From an uncultured Eubacteriales bacterium (GTDB lineage: Bacteria; Bacillota; Clostridia; Christensenellales; Borkfalkiaceae): a stretch of DNA of 37,726 bases. Positions 25,016-33,234 of this stretch are shown here, in pieces (position 1 is the stretch's first letter; each line of letters starts with the position of its first letter). The notes under the pieces are model-generated. The model was given only the letters and a program-made list of their open reading frames with translations. It was not told the origin of the DNA and ran no database searches. The translations under genes and the position numbers were made by a program. The stretch covers positions 1 to 37,726 of the forward strand of contig URMT01000005.1 of NCBI GenBank assembly GCA_900549005.1, read 5' to 3'.

Positions 25016-25106
25016 GGCGATTTCGCGGTGACCCTTAACCTATACCAATGATACAGGCAAACATAAAGAACCCTCGCAAGTAATTTGCAGGAAAAACTGA
25101 ATTGAG

Positions 25107-25154
25107 GGCATAGTATGCCTTAATTAACGCGCGCAGGGCGGCCGCCCTGCGCGC
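25107..25154. repeat. Paired palindromes similar to those before recO
   Basis: GGCATA-G-TATGCC at 25107-25119 is followed, after TTAATTAAC, by a perfect 26-bp palindrome at 25129-25154 (half GCGCGCAGGGCGG). The stretch before and between them (AATTG, GGCATA, TATGCCT, AA, AACGC) can be aligned by eye with 15641-15671, suggesting members of one intergenic repeat family. Confidence 0.45.
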
Positions 25155-25270
25155 ATATTTTATATCCCGAATCTGCAAAATCTGGCGGATAATTCAAAGG
25201 GTAATTTGCAAGAATTTCAAGGGCGCGGCGATTTCGGCATAAAAGTCAAAAATCCGCACATTTCAATTTC

Positions 25271-25299
25271 TTGCCAAAATACGCGCAAGGTGTTATTAT
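25271..25299 (+). promoter_or_regulatory. Promoter of the O-antigen-ligase-like gene
   Basis: TTGCCA (25271-25276), 17 bases, TATTAT (25294-25299). The leader would be about 75 bases long, with AAAGGAG at 25371-25377 as ribosome binding site. Confidence 0.55.
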
Positions 25300-25382
25300 A
25301 TTTAAAAGGCCTTTTCAAAAGTTCTTTACACCGACTTTAATTTGCCGCGCGGTTTGCGTTTTTTCGGCTTAAAGGAGTGCCT

Positions 25383-26957
25383 ATGAGGCAACAGATAAGG
25401 GCAATTTCACAGCAGCCCGTTATGCGCAAATTGCTGTGGTTTTTCGACAGCATATGGTTCCCGCTTGCGTATGCGCTGCTTGCGTTTATATCTTCGCTTA
25501 CGGGATTAGAGGTTGCCTATTTCGGCATAACCGCCATCGTGGCCGTTTTCACCTGCATATTTTCGCGCGATTCCAAACCGATGCTCACGCTTGTGTTTAT
25601 GGCGGTGTACGGTGTAAGCTGGGTGCACACTCCGCAGCATCCCTATAATTCAGATTTTTTCAACGACAGATGGTTACAGATATATCTTCTCGTTCTGGGC
25701 GTGCTCGTCGTCGCGGCGGTCGTTTTCCGCTTTGTAGTGTTTCCGCAGGACAGGAACTTTTTTAAAGAGAGCAAACTGCGCCTCGGCATAATTTTAATGA
25801 CGGCGGCCTTTCTTTTAAACGGCGTATTCTTTTCGGGCTACACGATAGCAAACCTGCCCTTCGGCCTTTTAATGGCGCTGTCGTTCTTTCTGTTCTACGT
25901 GTTTTTCTATAACACGCTGTATATCGATAAGAATACGGGCATGCACGTCGGGTATATCCTCGTCATAGCTTCGGGGCTGATATTTTTGCAACTTGCAAAG
26001 GTGCTGTTGTTTGACGACGTAATAGTGGACGGTTCGATAGATAAAAACCTGATAGTTGCAGGCTGGGGTATGAGCAACAACTTTGGCGGAATGCTCGGAA
26101 TGCTCTCGCCCGCGTGCTTCTATGTGGCTTATAAACAGAAGCGCTTCGGCTGGATATATTATGTATTGGGCTTTGTATTTTTCGGCGGGGTCTGCCTTAC
26201 TTTAAGCCGCACATCCGCATTGATAAGCGGAATAATTTTAGTTGCGGCGGCAATATACCTCAGCATTGCAAAGTCGCCTATGCGCAAATTCGTGCGCATA
26301 TTCAACATTGCCGTAGTCGTTGCCGGCATCGTGATGCTCATCGTTTTGTGGGACTTCGTCCGCGACCTTCTGGCCGTATTCTTCGAACGCGGGTTCGACG
26401 ATTCGGGCAGAACGTTCATATGGCAGAGCGGCATAACAAACTTCCTGCGCGCGCCTTTCTTCGGCGTAGGCTTCTACGAGCCGATTGCGCCCGACTGGTC
26501 TTACGACGTCGATAACTGGGTTTTCCCCGATATGTATCACAACATATTTATCCAGATGCTCGCCAGCTGCGGCATATTCGGGCTTCTGGCATACTGCATA
26601 CACCTGTTGCAGGTGGTGTTCGCCGTAAAGCGCAGGCCTACTGCCGAAAGTCTGTTCTGTATAATAATTCTCGTTGCCGTATTCGGAATGTCGCTTCTGG
26701 ATAATCACATTTTCCACGTGTTCCCGGCTATGGTATATTCGGTATTTCTGCTCCTTTCGGAGAGGGAGGGGGAAGACGGCCCTCTGCTCCTTTTAAGACC
26801 GCTTTTAATCCGCCGCAAAAACCGCGAAGGTCAGGCCGCGCCCACGCCCGAAGGCGCCGCAAGTACCACGTGCACAGAGATGGCTTCCGCCGAAGATAAT
26901 AAAGTTTCCGATGTCCGCAAAGCCTCGGTATGCTCGGGCGCGGAAGAGAAAAAGTAA
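25383..26957 (+). CDS. O-antigen-ligase/polymerase-like membrane protein (Wzy_C/RfaL type)
   Basis: 524 residues from the ATG at 25383; AAAGGAG ends five bases upstream. A GTG at 25377 falls inside this ribosome binding site and is not used. Roughly ten to twelve hydrophobic segments cover residues 15-460. The typical ligase/polymerase segments are present: TLSRTSALISGII, then SGRTFIWQSGITNFLRAPFFGVGFYEP and the periplasm-type loop with MYHNIFIQMLASCGIFGLL. About 60 hydrophilic residues form a cytoplasmic tail. The family either polymerises undecaprenyl-linked repeat units or transfers finished glycan to an acceptor. With an ABC exporter next door, a ligase role is more likely than a Wzy role, but this is inference. 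It is convergent with the exporter genes. Confidence 0.82.
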   Translation: MRQQIRAISQQPVMRKLLWFFDSIWFPLAYALLAFISSLTGLEVAYFGITAIVAVFTCIFSRDSKPMLTLVFMAVYGVSWVHTPQHPYNSDFFNDRWLQIYLLVLGVLVVAAVVFRFVVFPQDRNFFKESKLRLGIILMTAAFLLNGVFFSGYTIANLPFGLLMALSFFLFYVFFYNTLYIDKNTGMHVGYILVIASGLIFLQLAKVLLFDDVIVDGSIDKNLIVAGWGMSNNFGGMLGMLSPACFYVAYKQKRFGWIYYVLGFVFFGGVCLTLSRTSALISGIILVAAAIYLSIAKSPMRKFVRIFNIAVVVAGIVMLIVLWDFVRDLLAVFFERGFDDSGRTFIWQSGITNFLRAPFFGVGFYEPIAPDWSYDVDNWVFPDMYHNIFIQMLASCGIFGLLAYCIHLLQVVFAVKRRPTAESLFCIIILVAVFGMSLLDNHIFHVFPAMVYSVFLLLSEREGEDGPLLLLRPLLIRRKNREGQAAPTPEGAASTTCTEMASAEDNKVSDVRKASVCSGAEEKK

Positions 26958-26982
26958 AATTTTTGCATCATTTATATATTGT

Positions 26983-27020
26983 AAAGAAAGCAGCCGCTTG
27001 TGTAAGCGGCTGCTTTCTTT
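26983..27020. terminator. Bidirectional terminator, 17-bp stem
   Basis: Arms AAAGAAAGCAGCCGCTT (26983-26999) and its complement (27004-27020) surround a GTGT loop. T-rich sequence lies on either side when read in each direction. It separates the convergent ligase-like gene and the wzt-like gene. Confidence 0.88.
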
Positions 27021-27031
27021 AATACAACAAA

Positions 27032-27051
27032 AGCCCGCAAAATTGCGGGCT
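27032..27051 (-). terminator. Terminator of the wzm-wzt operon
   Basis: AGCCCGCAA / TTGCGGGCT arms around an AA loop, followed on the minus strand by TTTTGTTG. It lies 13 bases after the wzt-like stop codon. Confidence 0.7.
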
Positions 27052-27064
27052 ATAATAAGTTATT

Positions 27065-27898
27065 TCAGTTTGCAGGTTTCTGCGCGGGCGCTGCGGGTTT
27101 TGCGGCCGCGGGAGCAGGCGCCGCCGCAGGCGCGGCAGGTTTTTGCGCGGGGCGCGTCATTGCCTCGGTATAGTGTTTGAATACTACGTTTATATCTCCG
27201 TCCTCGCGCACAACTCCGCCGTCTATCCAGATGGCGCGCTTGCAGTACCTTTTTACGGCTTCGCCGTGCGATACTATAAGGAAAGTCAGCCCCTTCTTCT
27301 GCAATTCGGCAAGTTTTTCGTGGCACTTTTTGTTGAATGCAATGTCGCCCACGGCAAGAATTTCGTCTATCAGCAGTATTTCCGATTCCATATTGACGGC
27401 AATCGAAAAGCCCAGCCTTGCCAGCATACCCGAAGAGTAGGTCTTTATCGGCGAATAAATGAAGTCGCCTAGTTCAGAAAATTCAATTATAGCGGGCACT
27501 TTCTCGTCTATATCTTTTTTGGTATAGCCGAGTATCGCCGCGTTGAGATATATATTTTCAAGTCCCGTGGCGTTTCCGTCGAATCCCGCGCCGAGGCGCA
27601 GGAGGGGTGTTATCCTTCCGTAGCGCTTCGCATAGCCCGTCGTGGGTTTAAGAATACCCGAAACTATCTTCAAAAGCGTAGATTTGCCCGCGCCGTTTCT
27701 GCCTATCAGCGCCACGGCCTCGCCGCGGTGCACGTCGAAACTGACGCCTTTAAGGCACTCGAATTTTTTTCTTTTAAGGTTCTTTTTGAATGCGCGCACA
27801 ACAAGCTCTTTCAGCGAATTGACGCCAACTTCGTACTTGTTGAACTTCATCGTCACGTCGCGCACTTCCAAAAGGACGTCCTTTCTGTTATCTTCCAT
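27065..27898 (-). CDS. Polysaccharide ABC exporter ATPase, Wzt/TagH type
   Basis: 277 residues. Walker A is GRNGAGKST at residues 66-74, the signature YSSGMLARL is at 154-162, Walker B is ILLIDE at 174-179, and the switch is VSHGE. The long N-terminal FNKYEVGVNSLKELVVRAFK and the LGAGFDGNATGLENIYLN segment identify the O-antigen/teichoic-acid exporter branch. There is no C-terminal carbohydrate-binding domain. Instead the protein ends with about 30 residues almost entirely Ala, Pro, Lys and Gln. It powers export of lipid-linked glycan across the cytoplasmic membrane with the permease encoded 9 bases upstream. Confidence 0.93.
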   Translation of the reverse strand: MEDNRKDVLLEVRDVTMKFNKYEVGVNSLKELVVRAFKKNLKRKKFECLKGVSFDVHRGEAVALIGRNGAGKSTLLKIVSGILKPTTGYAKRYGRITPLLRLGAGFDGNATGLENIYLNAAILGYTKKDIDEKVPAIIEFSELGDFIYSPIKTYSSGMLARLGFSIAVNMESEILLIDEILAVGDIAFNKKCHEKLAELQKKGLTFLIVSHGEAVKRYCKRAIWIDGGVVREDGDINVVFKHYTEAMTRPAQKPAAPAAAPAPAAAKPAAPAQKPAN

Positions 27899-27907
27899 AC
27901 CGTCTCC

Positions 27908-28741
27908 TTACAGGTTGGCGGCTATCCTGTTCTTCATTGCTTCAAGGAACAGCCAGCCTATAACAAGCGAAATCGCGGCAAAACCGTACATCGCAAGTAT
28001 CGAAGGTTCGCCCGACGAAACAGAGAACATAAGGGCAGGTATGTCGCCCCTTAAAAGTTCCCTGAACCCTTCCACGTAATGGAACATAGGGTTGAATACC
28101 ATAGCTTTGGATACCAGCTCGCTGTTGAGTGCGTCCACCGAATAGAAGAGCGGGGTGAGGTACGTCCACAGCGTAAGTATAACTGAGTAAATGTGTTTCA
28201 GGTCGCGGAAGAATACGTACAGCGCGCTCAGAAAGTAAGAAATTCCGAGCGAGAATATCGTCACCGCGGGCAGAATTATAACTATCAGTACAATCTGCCA
28301 GGTAAACGTGAAATGCGGGCCTTCAAATATCGGCAATGCGCGGAAGCCCGCCACGAGCAGCAGCGCTATAAACGAAAAGCCGAAGGTAACGAGTGCGGAA
28401 AACACGTTCGCGGTGGGAAAAATCTCTATTGGCACCCTCGTCTTCTGCAACATATCGGTCTGCCCGACGAGGCAGGTGAGCGAAGAGGAGGTGGAGGCAC
28501 GCATTATGCCGAATATTATGTTGCCCGAAAGCAAATAAATGGGGTAATCCAGTCCGCCTGTATGTCTGCCGAAAAGCTGAGAAAAGACGAACGCCATTAC
28601 TGCCATATTCAAAAGCGGGTTCAAAACCGTCCACAGAACGCCTATAAACGAGCGGTAATATTGATTTTTTATGTTGCGCTTTACAAGAAGGCGCAGAAGA
28701 TACATTCGCTGCCCCAGCGACCCCGTCTTGCTCTTCATCAA
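27908..28741 (-). CDS. Polysaccharide ABC exporter permease, Wzm/TagG type
   Basis: 277 residues, about six membrane segments. The N-terminal LLVKRNIKNQYYRSFIGVLW is the amphipathic ABC-2 start. IFGIMRASTSSSL, LSALYVFFRDLKHI and FNPMFHYVEGFRELL are typical of O-antigen/teichoic acid exporters. GGGAGAG lies upstream of the ATG at 28741 (ATG at 28738 is also possible). It has its own promoter at 28872-28900, and nine bases separate it from the ATPase gene. Confidence 0.92.
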   Translation of the reverse strand: MMKSKTGSLGQRMYLLRLLVKRNIKNQYYRSFIGVLWTVLNPLLNMAVMAFVFSQLFGRHTGGLDYPIYLLSGNIIFGIMRASTSSSLTCLVGQTDMLQKTRVPIEIFPTANVFSALVTFGFSFIALLLVAGFRALPIFEGPHFTFTWQIVLIVIILPAVTIFSLGISYFLSALYVFFRDLKHIYSVILTLWTYLTPLFYSVDALNSELVSKAMVFNPMFHYVEGFRELLRGDIPALMFSVSSGEPSILAMYGFAAISLVIGWLFLEAMKNRIAANL

Positions 28742-29043
28742 ATAATCTCTCCCGTCATTTGTTTTTCAGAAGAAAGTATATCCCTTTTTAACGCAATTTA
28801 ACCCCGCAGGCCGCAGTCGGCGCGGTTAAAAAACACGGTTAAACAGTATAAGTTAATATAAGTACTTCTACATTATATCCAAATTTTTCCTATTTGTAAA
28901 GTGTGAGCCGCAACAACGGCCGTCGGCGCCCGCGTGCCACAAATTTGCATTCAATATGTTATTTTTTAACTAAAATGCAGCCGCCGCGCGACAATAATTA
29001 TATCCTCAATTGTATTCTGCCGGAAAAGGTGCGCGCGCCGCTG
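28742..29043 (-). other. Gap holding the exporter promoter and a 120-base leader
   Basis: No gene seen. The transcript from about 28865 would carry an inverted repeat TTAACC...GGTTAA with internal CCGC/GCGG pairing (about 28797-28828). The other side, 28910-29043, is GC-rich, with no clear terminator for the glycosyltransferase gene, so read-through into the exporter genes is possible. Confidence 0.4.
28872..28900 (-). promoter_or_regulatory. Promoter of wzm-wzt
   Basis: On the minus strand, TTTACA (28900-28895), a 17-base spacer and TATAAT (28877-28872). The expected start is near 28865. Confidence 0.8.
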
Positions 29044-30141
29044 TCAGCGCCGCCGCGCCTCGGTTACGGCTTTTACGTAAAAATCTTCCAGCCTGTGCGC
29101 TTCGAGCGCGATATCGTAGTGCGAGGCCGCAATCGCCTCTTTGCAGTCGTAAAAATGCGGCGCGGGTTTTTTAAGTTCTTCCGTCCACGCATTCAAATCG
29201 TCGGGCAGGTATACGCACTTACCCGTGACGTCTGCCTCTTTCGGCACGCTTTCGGAAAGCAGGCACTTCAAACCTGCCGCCTGCGCCTCTATCGCCGCCA
29301 TTCCCAGCCCCTCGTAACGCGAAGGCAGGCAGAACAGGTCTGCCGCTTTGTACCAGTCGGCGGGGTTGCAGGGGGGAATAATCTTCACCTTGCCGGCAAC
29401 GTCCAATTCGGAAGAAATTTTATGAATTTCGTGCCGCTCTTCGCCGTCGCCCAGAAGTACGAGCGTCATATTTTCGTTTTCTGCCGCCGCGGCAAACGCC
29501 CTGACCAGAAAGGGCAGATTTTTCTGGTATACGAACCTGCCAACAAAAAGAATTACCTTGCCGTCAAGCCCAAGTTTTTTCCGCGCGGCCGAATATTCTT
29601 CCGCGCTTGAATAGAACTTTTCGGCCTCTATCGCATCGGGCAGTATTGTCGCCTCTTTTGCGCGTTTGCCGAAGATGTTCTCCGCCGCGTGCCTGCTGCA
29701 AGCCATAAGGTGGGTGGCGTGCTCTGCGGCAAACGGGCGTAAAAAGCTCTTTGCAAGGTAGTGTTCAGATTTTTTATTGAACGCGCTGTGCACGTGGCAT
29801 ATCCTCACAGGCACGCCTGCGTGCGCCGCCGAAGTCAGCGCGAATGCAGAAAGGGTGGTGAGGTGCGAATGCACGGCGTCGTAATCGTTTGCGCCGCATA
29901 CTTTTTCAAGGTCGAAAAGCGCCTTCAAAAAGTTTTTCTGGAACGGCGAAATATAGTATACCCTGGCATCGGGGTCAATTTCTTTCACCCTCTCGTCAAA
30001 GACTGAGGGCGCGTACGTCACAAAATCAAAGCTGAATTTTTTAAGGTCGGTATGCCTGTAATAATTGAGAATACAGGAAGAAACGCCGCCAAGGCGCGCG
30101 TTGCCGACTATCTGTAATATTTTAATTCTCTCGTCCTGCAT
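29044..30141 (-). CDS. GT4-family glycosyltransferase
   Basis: 365 residues, GT-B fold. IVGNARLGGVSSCILNYYRH at the start is the acceptor-side glycine loop; ILFVGRFVYQKNLPFLVRAF, LVLLGDGEER and SRYEGLGMAAIEAQAAG (the E-x7-E nucleotide-sugar site) are in the second half. Such enzymes add one sugar from a nucleotide donor to a lipid-linked acceptor at the inner face of the membrane. Donor and linkage cannot be read from sequence. It lies 34 bases after the sugar transferase gene, probably in one transcript. Confidence 0.92.
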   Translation of the reverse strand: MQDERIKILQIVGNARLGGVSSCILNYYRHTDLKKFSFDFVTYAPSVFDERVKEIDPDARVYYISPFQKNFLKALFDLEKVCGANDYDAVHSHLTTLSAFALTSAAHAGVPVRICHVHSAFNKKSEHYLAKSFLRPFAAEHATHLMACSRHAAENIFGKRAKEATILPDAIEAEKFYSSAEEYSAARKKLGLDGKVILFVGRFVYQKNLPFLVRAFAAAAENENMTLVLLGDGEERHEIHKISSELDVAGKVKIIPPCNPADWYKAADLFCLPSRYEGLGMAAIEAQAAGLKCLLSESVPKEADVTGKCVYLPDDLNAWTEELKKPAPHFYDCKEAIAASHYDIALEAHRLEDFYVKAVTEARRR

Positions 30142-30175
30142 TTAGCTGATATTCACCCCCGTATGCGCGCATTTT

Positions 30176-31018
30176 TCATTCTGTCGGTTTATTGCCGCCG
30201 TTTTCATCCTGTTTGTCCGCGTCGTCTTTTTGCTGCACTGCGCCCGTTGCCGCAGCCTCTGCAAGCGCCGCATCGGCGCCGCTTTTGCCGTAAGTGCCCG
30301 CATTTTCCGTGCGTACCGCTATGTCCGCGCCTATTGTAGGGGTAACTTTAAAGTTTTTATACGTCCTGTCGCTTATTTTCAGCCTTTTGCCCACTTCGTT
30401 TTTAAGTTTAACGTAATCTTCGGGCGGAACGCGTTTCAAAAACCGCTTTTCGCCGACGAGCAGCACTGCTATCGTCTTGAATATTATTTTCAAATCGAGC
30501 AGGGGAGAGGCGTGAAGAACGTAGTATGCGTCGTAATACTTGCGCGCCTTTATGGTAAGGTGCCCGTTCCCGCGCACCTGCGAAAGTCCCGTAAGTCCGG
30601 GGCGCATTTCAAATTTAATCAGCTCCCATTCCTGATACTCGCAGTCGTATACGGGCAGAAGGGGGCGGGGGCCTATGAAGCACATATCGCCTTTCAGAAC
30701 GTTCACAATCTGGGGCAGCTCGTCGAATTTCAGCTTGCGTATAACCTTGCCCACCTTGGTCAGGTTCTGGTTGCTGTCTTTTATGACGGGCCTGTGCTTG
30801 TCGAAGGGCACTTTGTCGCTCTTCATCGAGCGGAATTTATAGCATACGAATTTTTCGCCGTAGCGGCCCGTGCGCTGCTGCCTTAAAAGGACGGGCCCGC
30901 CGTCTTCAATCTTTATCGCAACGGCAATGGCCGCCATCACGGGCGAAGCTATTATTATGCCCAGCAGGGCTATAACAAAGTCTGTTATGTACTTTAACCT
31001 TAAATAAAACCTTATCAT
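30176..31018 (-). CDS. Initiating sugar-phosphate transferase (polyprenyl-phosphate monotopic transferase)
   Basis: 280 residues from the ATG at 31018, chosen because AAGAGAAG lies six bases before it; an ATG at 31063 has no ribosome binding site. One hydrophobic N-terminal segment (YITDFVIALLGIIIASPVM) is followed by the catalytic core KFRSMKSD, KFDELPQIVNVLKGDMCFIG, PRPL and RPGLTGLSQVRG with the D-E dyad of the PglC/WcaJ family. It transfers a sugar phosphate to undecaprenyl phosphate and so primes the glycan. About 80 extra residues follow the core, ending in a low-complexity, Asp/Gln/Asn-rich tail that is not part of the catalytic family. Confidence 0.93.
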   Translation of the reverse strand: MIRFYLRLKYITDFVIALLGIIIASPVMAAIAVAIKIEDGGPVLLRQQRTGRYGEKFVCYKFRSMKSDKVPFDKHRPVIKDSNQNLTKVGKVIRKLKFDELPQIVNVLKGDMCFIGPRPLLPVYDCEYQEWELIKFEMRPGLTGLSQVRGNGHLTIKARKYYDAYYVLHASPLLDLKIIFKTIAVLLVGEKRFLKRVPPEDYVKLKNEVGKRLKISDRTYKNFKVTPTIGADIAVRTENAGTYGKSGADAALAEAAATGAVQQKDDADKQDENGGNKPTE

Positions 31019-31201
31019 TGCGTGCTTCTCTTGAAATAATATGCGTGCGCGTCGCCGTTGCATTTGTCTGTACGGCGTGCGTGTGCGGCGAAAATCATTT
31101 CAGGCCGACTTCCGTCAAAAACCTATTATAATTATTATAATGCAAATTATAATATAAATCTATTATTTTAATAATTATTTTTATAATTATGTGCCAATTT
31201 T
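31019..31201 (-). other. Very AT-rich spacer upstream of the sugar transferase
   Basis: Bases 31120-31195 consist almost wholly of A and T, with several TATAAT-like words. A promoter for the sugar transferase gene is likely, but no spacing stands out enough to place it. Confidence 0.35.
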
Positions 31202-32956
31202 TTACTCGCCCTGTTTTTCGGCAAAAAACATACGCTCCCAGTTTTCCCGCGAGCACATTTTTTGCCAGCCCGCCCTGTACGCCTTTTTCATTCTGCCGTA
31301 TCCGAACAGCATACCGAAGAACACTTTGTAAGTCTTTCTTCTGAGCTCGCGCCTGCGCTTGGTGTCGAGGGTGAGTATAAGCCCCTTGCCCGTGTTCCTG
31401 TCGTAATGCACCACCGTCTTTTTCATAAAGCAGTCGGCGGCGCTCGGGTTGCCCATATCGGTAGCGCCCGGCTTTTTTGAAAACATAAATGCGGGCATAT
31501 AGTTTTCCACGGCAAGGAACAGGCAGCGGAAAAATTCGCTCTTTTTATCGGGCTTTCTTACTTTAACGTCGGGCTTTCCGCCGAACAGAGCCTCGACCTC
31601 CTCTGCGGAGGATATGGCCTGTGCCAGCCTGCGTATGCGCTCGTTCACCTCTTCCGAATCGTTTTCGAGGAAGAAGGAGGGGCCCTTCATAAAGTCTTCG
31701 TATGCTTCGTAAAGCACCTGCACGCAGTTGTAGTTTTTGAGCAGCAGGTTTTTATACATAAAGTAAGCAAACCTCACGGCGGGTTTAAAGCCGCCAGCGC
31801 CGCACCACAGCGACGATACTATGGCAAGGTTGCGCTTTATATAGTATTCCAGAATGCCCGTATATTTGCCCGCGAAATCCTGGTGCCACACCGCGATTCC
31901 GCTCATTAAAATCAGTTCCTCGGCGGCGCGCATACCGTATTCAACGTCGTCGCCCTTAATAAAGAAGGGCATCGGCAGTCCGTATTTTTTAACGGAGGAG
32001 GCGGGCATACAGCAGTACCACCAGGCGTTGTAATCGGGCTTGGCCGCGTTCTGGTTCTTTATAAGCGAGCTTGTTTCGCGCATATCCAGGCCCGAATTTA
32101 TCAGCCTGAATCGCAGTCCGTCATACTTGCCGCCGAATTCATACTGCTCGTTCGGCTTTTCAAGCACGAGCATCGCGCCGCCTACGCTTGCATTTATATG
32201 CTCTTTTGTCAGCGCGCCCAAAAGGCGGTAAGTGCGCTCTACCGTGGCGAAGTCAAAACTTATGTCGTCGTCCATCAGAAGGAAGTGGGTGAAGGAGGCG
32301 TCTTTTTCAAGTTCGTACATTCCGCGCGCAAACCCGCCCGAACCTCCCAGGTTGCGGTTGGGTATCACGGTGTAAAAATCGCTTTTTTCCGGCTTTAAAG
32401 TCTGCGCGTTGTCCACAATGAATACGTGTACGCGCTCCTTCCATACGGGGGCTGCCTCAATTGCCGCCGCAATGCGCGCTATGTTTGCAGAAACAAAGTT
32501 CTCGCGCCTGTAAGTGCATATTATAATGCCTATCTTAACCTTGTTTTCCGCCTCGCTGTCGGCAAGCCAGGCGCCGCCCGTCAGGGTGCAGTTCTCTTCC
32601 GCGTTCACGGTAAAAAACAGATATCCGCCGTCTTCCGCGGCAGAGCAGTCTGTTTCTGCAAAGCAGGCGCCTTCGCAGACGTGCGAAGATATCAGGCTCT
32701 TTGTTCCGTCTTTGTGCCGCGCGTAAATTTCCGCACGGTATTTCCCTTCGCCTTCAAGTGCAAGGGTAAATTTTTTTGCGCCGCAGTACTCGCTGTACTG
32801 CGGATAGGGGAGCAGGTTGAAGTATGTGCCGAAATCGGCCGTCTCGCCCGCACGTATACGCAGTGCGCCGCTCGTGCGGTCATATTCGCCGCCCTTTACA
32901 AACAGTTCGCCCGCGCCTTTTGTATTGTTTCCGAATTTTATATCGTAAAGTTTCAC
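31202..32956 (-). CDS. GlfT2-like galactofuranosyltransferase
   Basis: 584 residues. The order is an N-terminal beta-sandwich (about 1-135), a GT-A catalytic part beginning KIGIIICTYRRENF, and a helical C-terminal part. The segments NRNLGGSGGFARGM, LLMDDD (229-231, metal site), WWYCCMP (312-318), FFIKGDDVEYGMRA (335-337) and WHQD (357-360) match the GlfT2 family, which polymerises galactofuranose from UDP-Galf. The neighbouring UDP-galactopyranose mutase supplies that donor. The start is the GTG at 32956. There is no Shine-Dalgarno; the -10 TATAAT ends only six bases upstream, so the message is probably leaderless. Confidence 0.88.
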   Translation of the reverse strand: MKLYDIKFGNNTKGAGELFVKGGEYDRTSGALRIRAGETADFGTYFNLLPYPQYSEYCGAKKFTLALEGEGKYRAEIYARHKDGTKSLISSHVCEGACFAETDCSAAEDGGYLFFTVNAEENCTLTGGAWLADSEAENKVKIGIIICTYRRENFVSANIARIAAAIEAAPVWKERVHVFIVDNAQTLKPEKSDFYTVIPNRNLGGSGGFARGMYELEKDASFTHFLLMDDDISFDFATVERTYRLLGALTKEHINASVGGAMLVLEKPNEQYEFGGKYDGLRFRLINSGLDMRETSSLIKNQNAAKPDYNAWWYCCMPASSVKKYGLPMPFFIKGDDVEYGMRAAEELILMSGIAVWHQDFAGKYTGILEYYIKRNLAIVSSLWCGAGGFKPAVRFAYFMYKNLLLKNYNCVQVLYEAYEDFMKGPSFFLENDSEEVNERIRRLAQAISSAEEVEALFGGKPDVKVRKPDKKSEFFRCLFLAVENYMPAFMFSKKPGATDMGNPSAADCFMKKTVVHYDRNTGKGLILTLDTKRRRELRRKTYKVFFGMLFGYGRMKKAYRAGWQKMCSRENWERMFFAEKQGE

Positions 32957-32962
32957 AAAAAT

Positions 32963-32991
32963 ATTATATCACGCCTACGCGCATAAATCAA
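32963..32991 (-). promoter_or_regulatory. Promoter of the GlfT2-like gene, suggests a leaderless message
   Basis: On the minus strand TTGATT (32991-32986), 17 bases, TATAAT (32968-32963), then ATTTTT and the GTG start codon. The expected first base coincides with the start codon. Confidence 0.75.
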
Positions 32992-33190
32992 CGGTAAATT
33001 TTGCGTTTTTGTATGTGTTGCGGTAAAAAATGTAGACGGAAAGCCGTCGGATATGCAATATGTGTCTTTAAAGCAAACGTCTGCTCTATATTGTAAGACC
33101 GATTTATGAAGTATTTCTCAAAGTATTGAAAAAACGGCGTGATAATTTTGTCTTTTTGTCTGTCCGCCGTGCATCGTTTGTGAAAATTGC

Positions 33191-33226
33191 AAGAAAAAAG
33201 GCGGCAAAGTTTTGCTCTGCCGCCTT
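33191..33226 (-). terminator. Intrinsic terminator of glf
   Basis: On the minus strand AAGGCGGCA, an 11-base loop-containing segment, TGCCGCCTT, then TTTTTCTTG. It is nine bases after the glf stop, so glf is transcribed as a single gene. Confidence 0.87.
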
Positions 33227-33234
33227 ATATCGCA

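Larger units (their letters stand above)
19431..25080. mobile_element. Putative integrated element: large serine recombinase plus one 1163-residue cargo gene
   Basis: Bases between the ppdK terminator and the palindromes at 25107 are visibly more AT-rich than the flanks. They carry a site-specific recombinase and one long gene 17 bases behind it. The region separates a metabolic gene from a polysaccharide locus. The ends are not defined: I found no convincing direct repeat joining the two flanks, and large serine recombinases leave only short cores. The limits given are approximate. Confidence 0.55.
24909..25382 (+). other. Intergenic region after the insertion; no gene seen
   Basis: The 474 bases contain three short direct repeats (24953-25015), two palindromes (25107-25119 and 25129-25154) and the promoter of the ligase-like gene (25271-25299). 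Composition changes from AT-rich to the GC-richer native type near 25015-25100, which is where the right end of the inserted DNA probably lies. Confidence 0.5.

Noticed and set aside
19380..25100. Direct repeats marking attL and attR of the element
   Set aside because: Visual comparison of both flanks showed no shared word long enough to be more than chance; a comparison with an empty site is needed.
25377..25382. GTG at 25377 as the start of the ligase-like gene
   Set aside because: This GTG overlaps the AAAGGAG ribosome binding site that serves the ATG at 25383.
28903..29610. A 235-codon plus-strand frame overlapping the GT4 gene
   Set aside because: Arg/Phe-rich translation typical of an antisense shadow; the minus strand encodes a complete GT4 enzyme.
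31019..31063. ATG at 31063 as the start of the sugar transferase
   Set aside because: No ribosome binding site; the extra residues are Arg-rich and unlike the family, while ATG 31018 has AAGAGAAG at the right distance.
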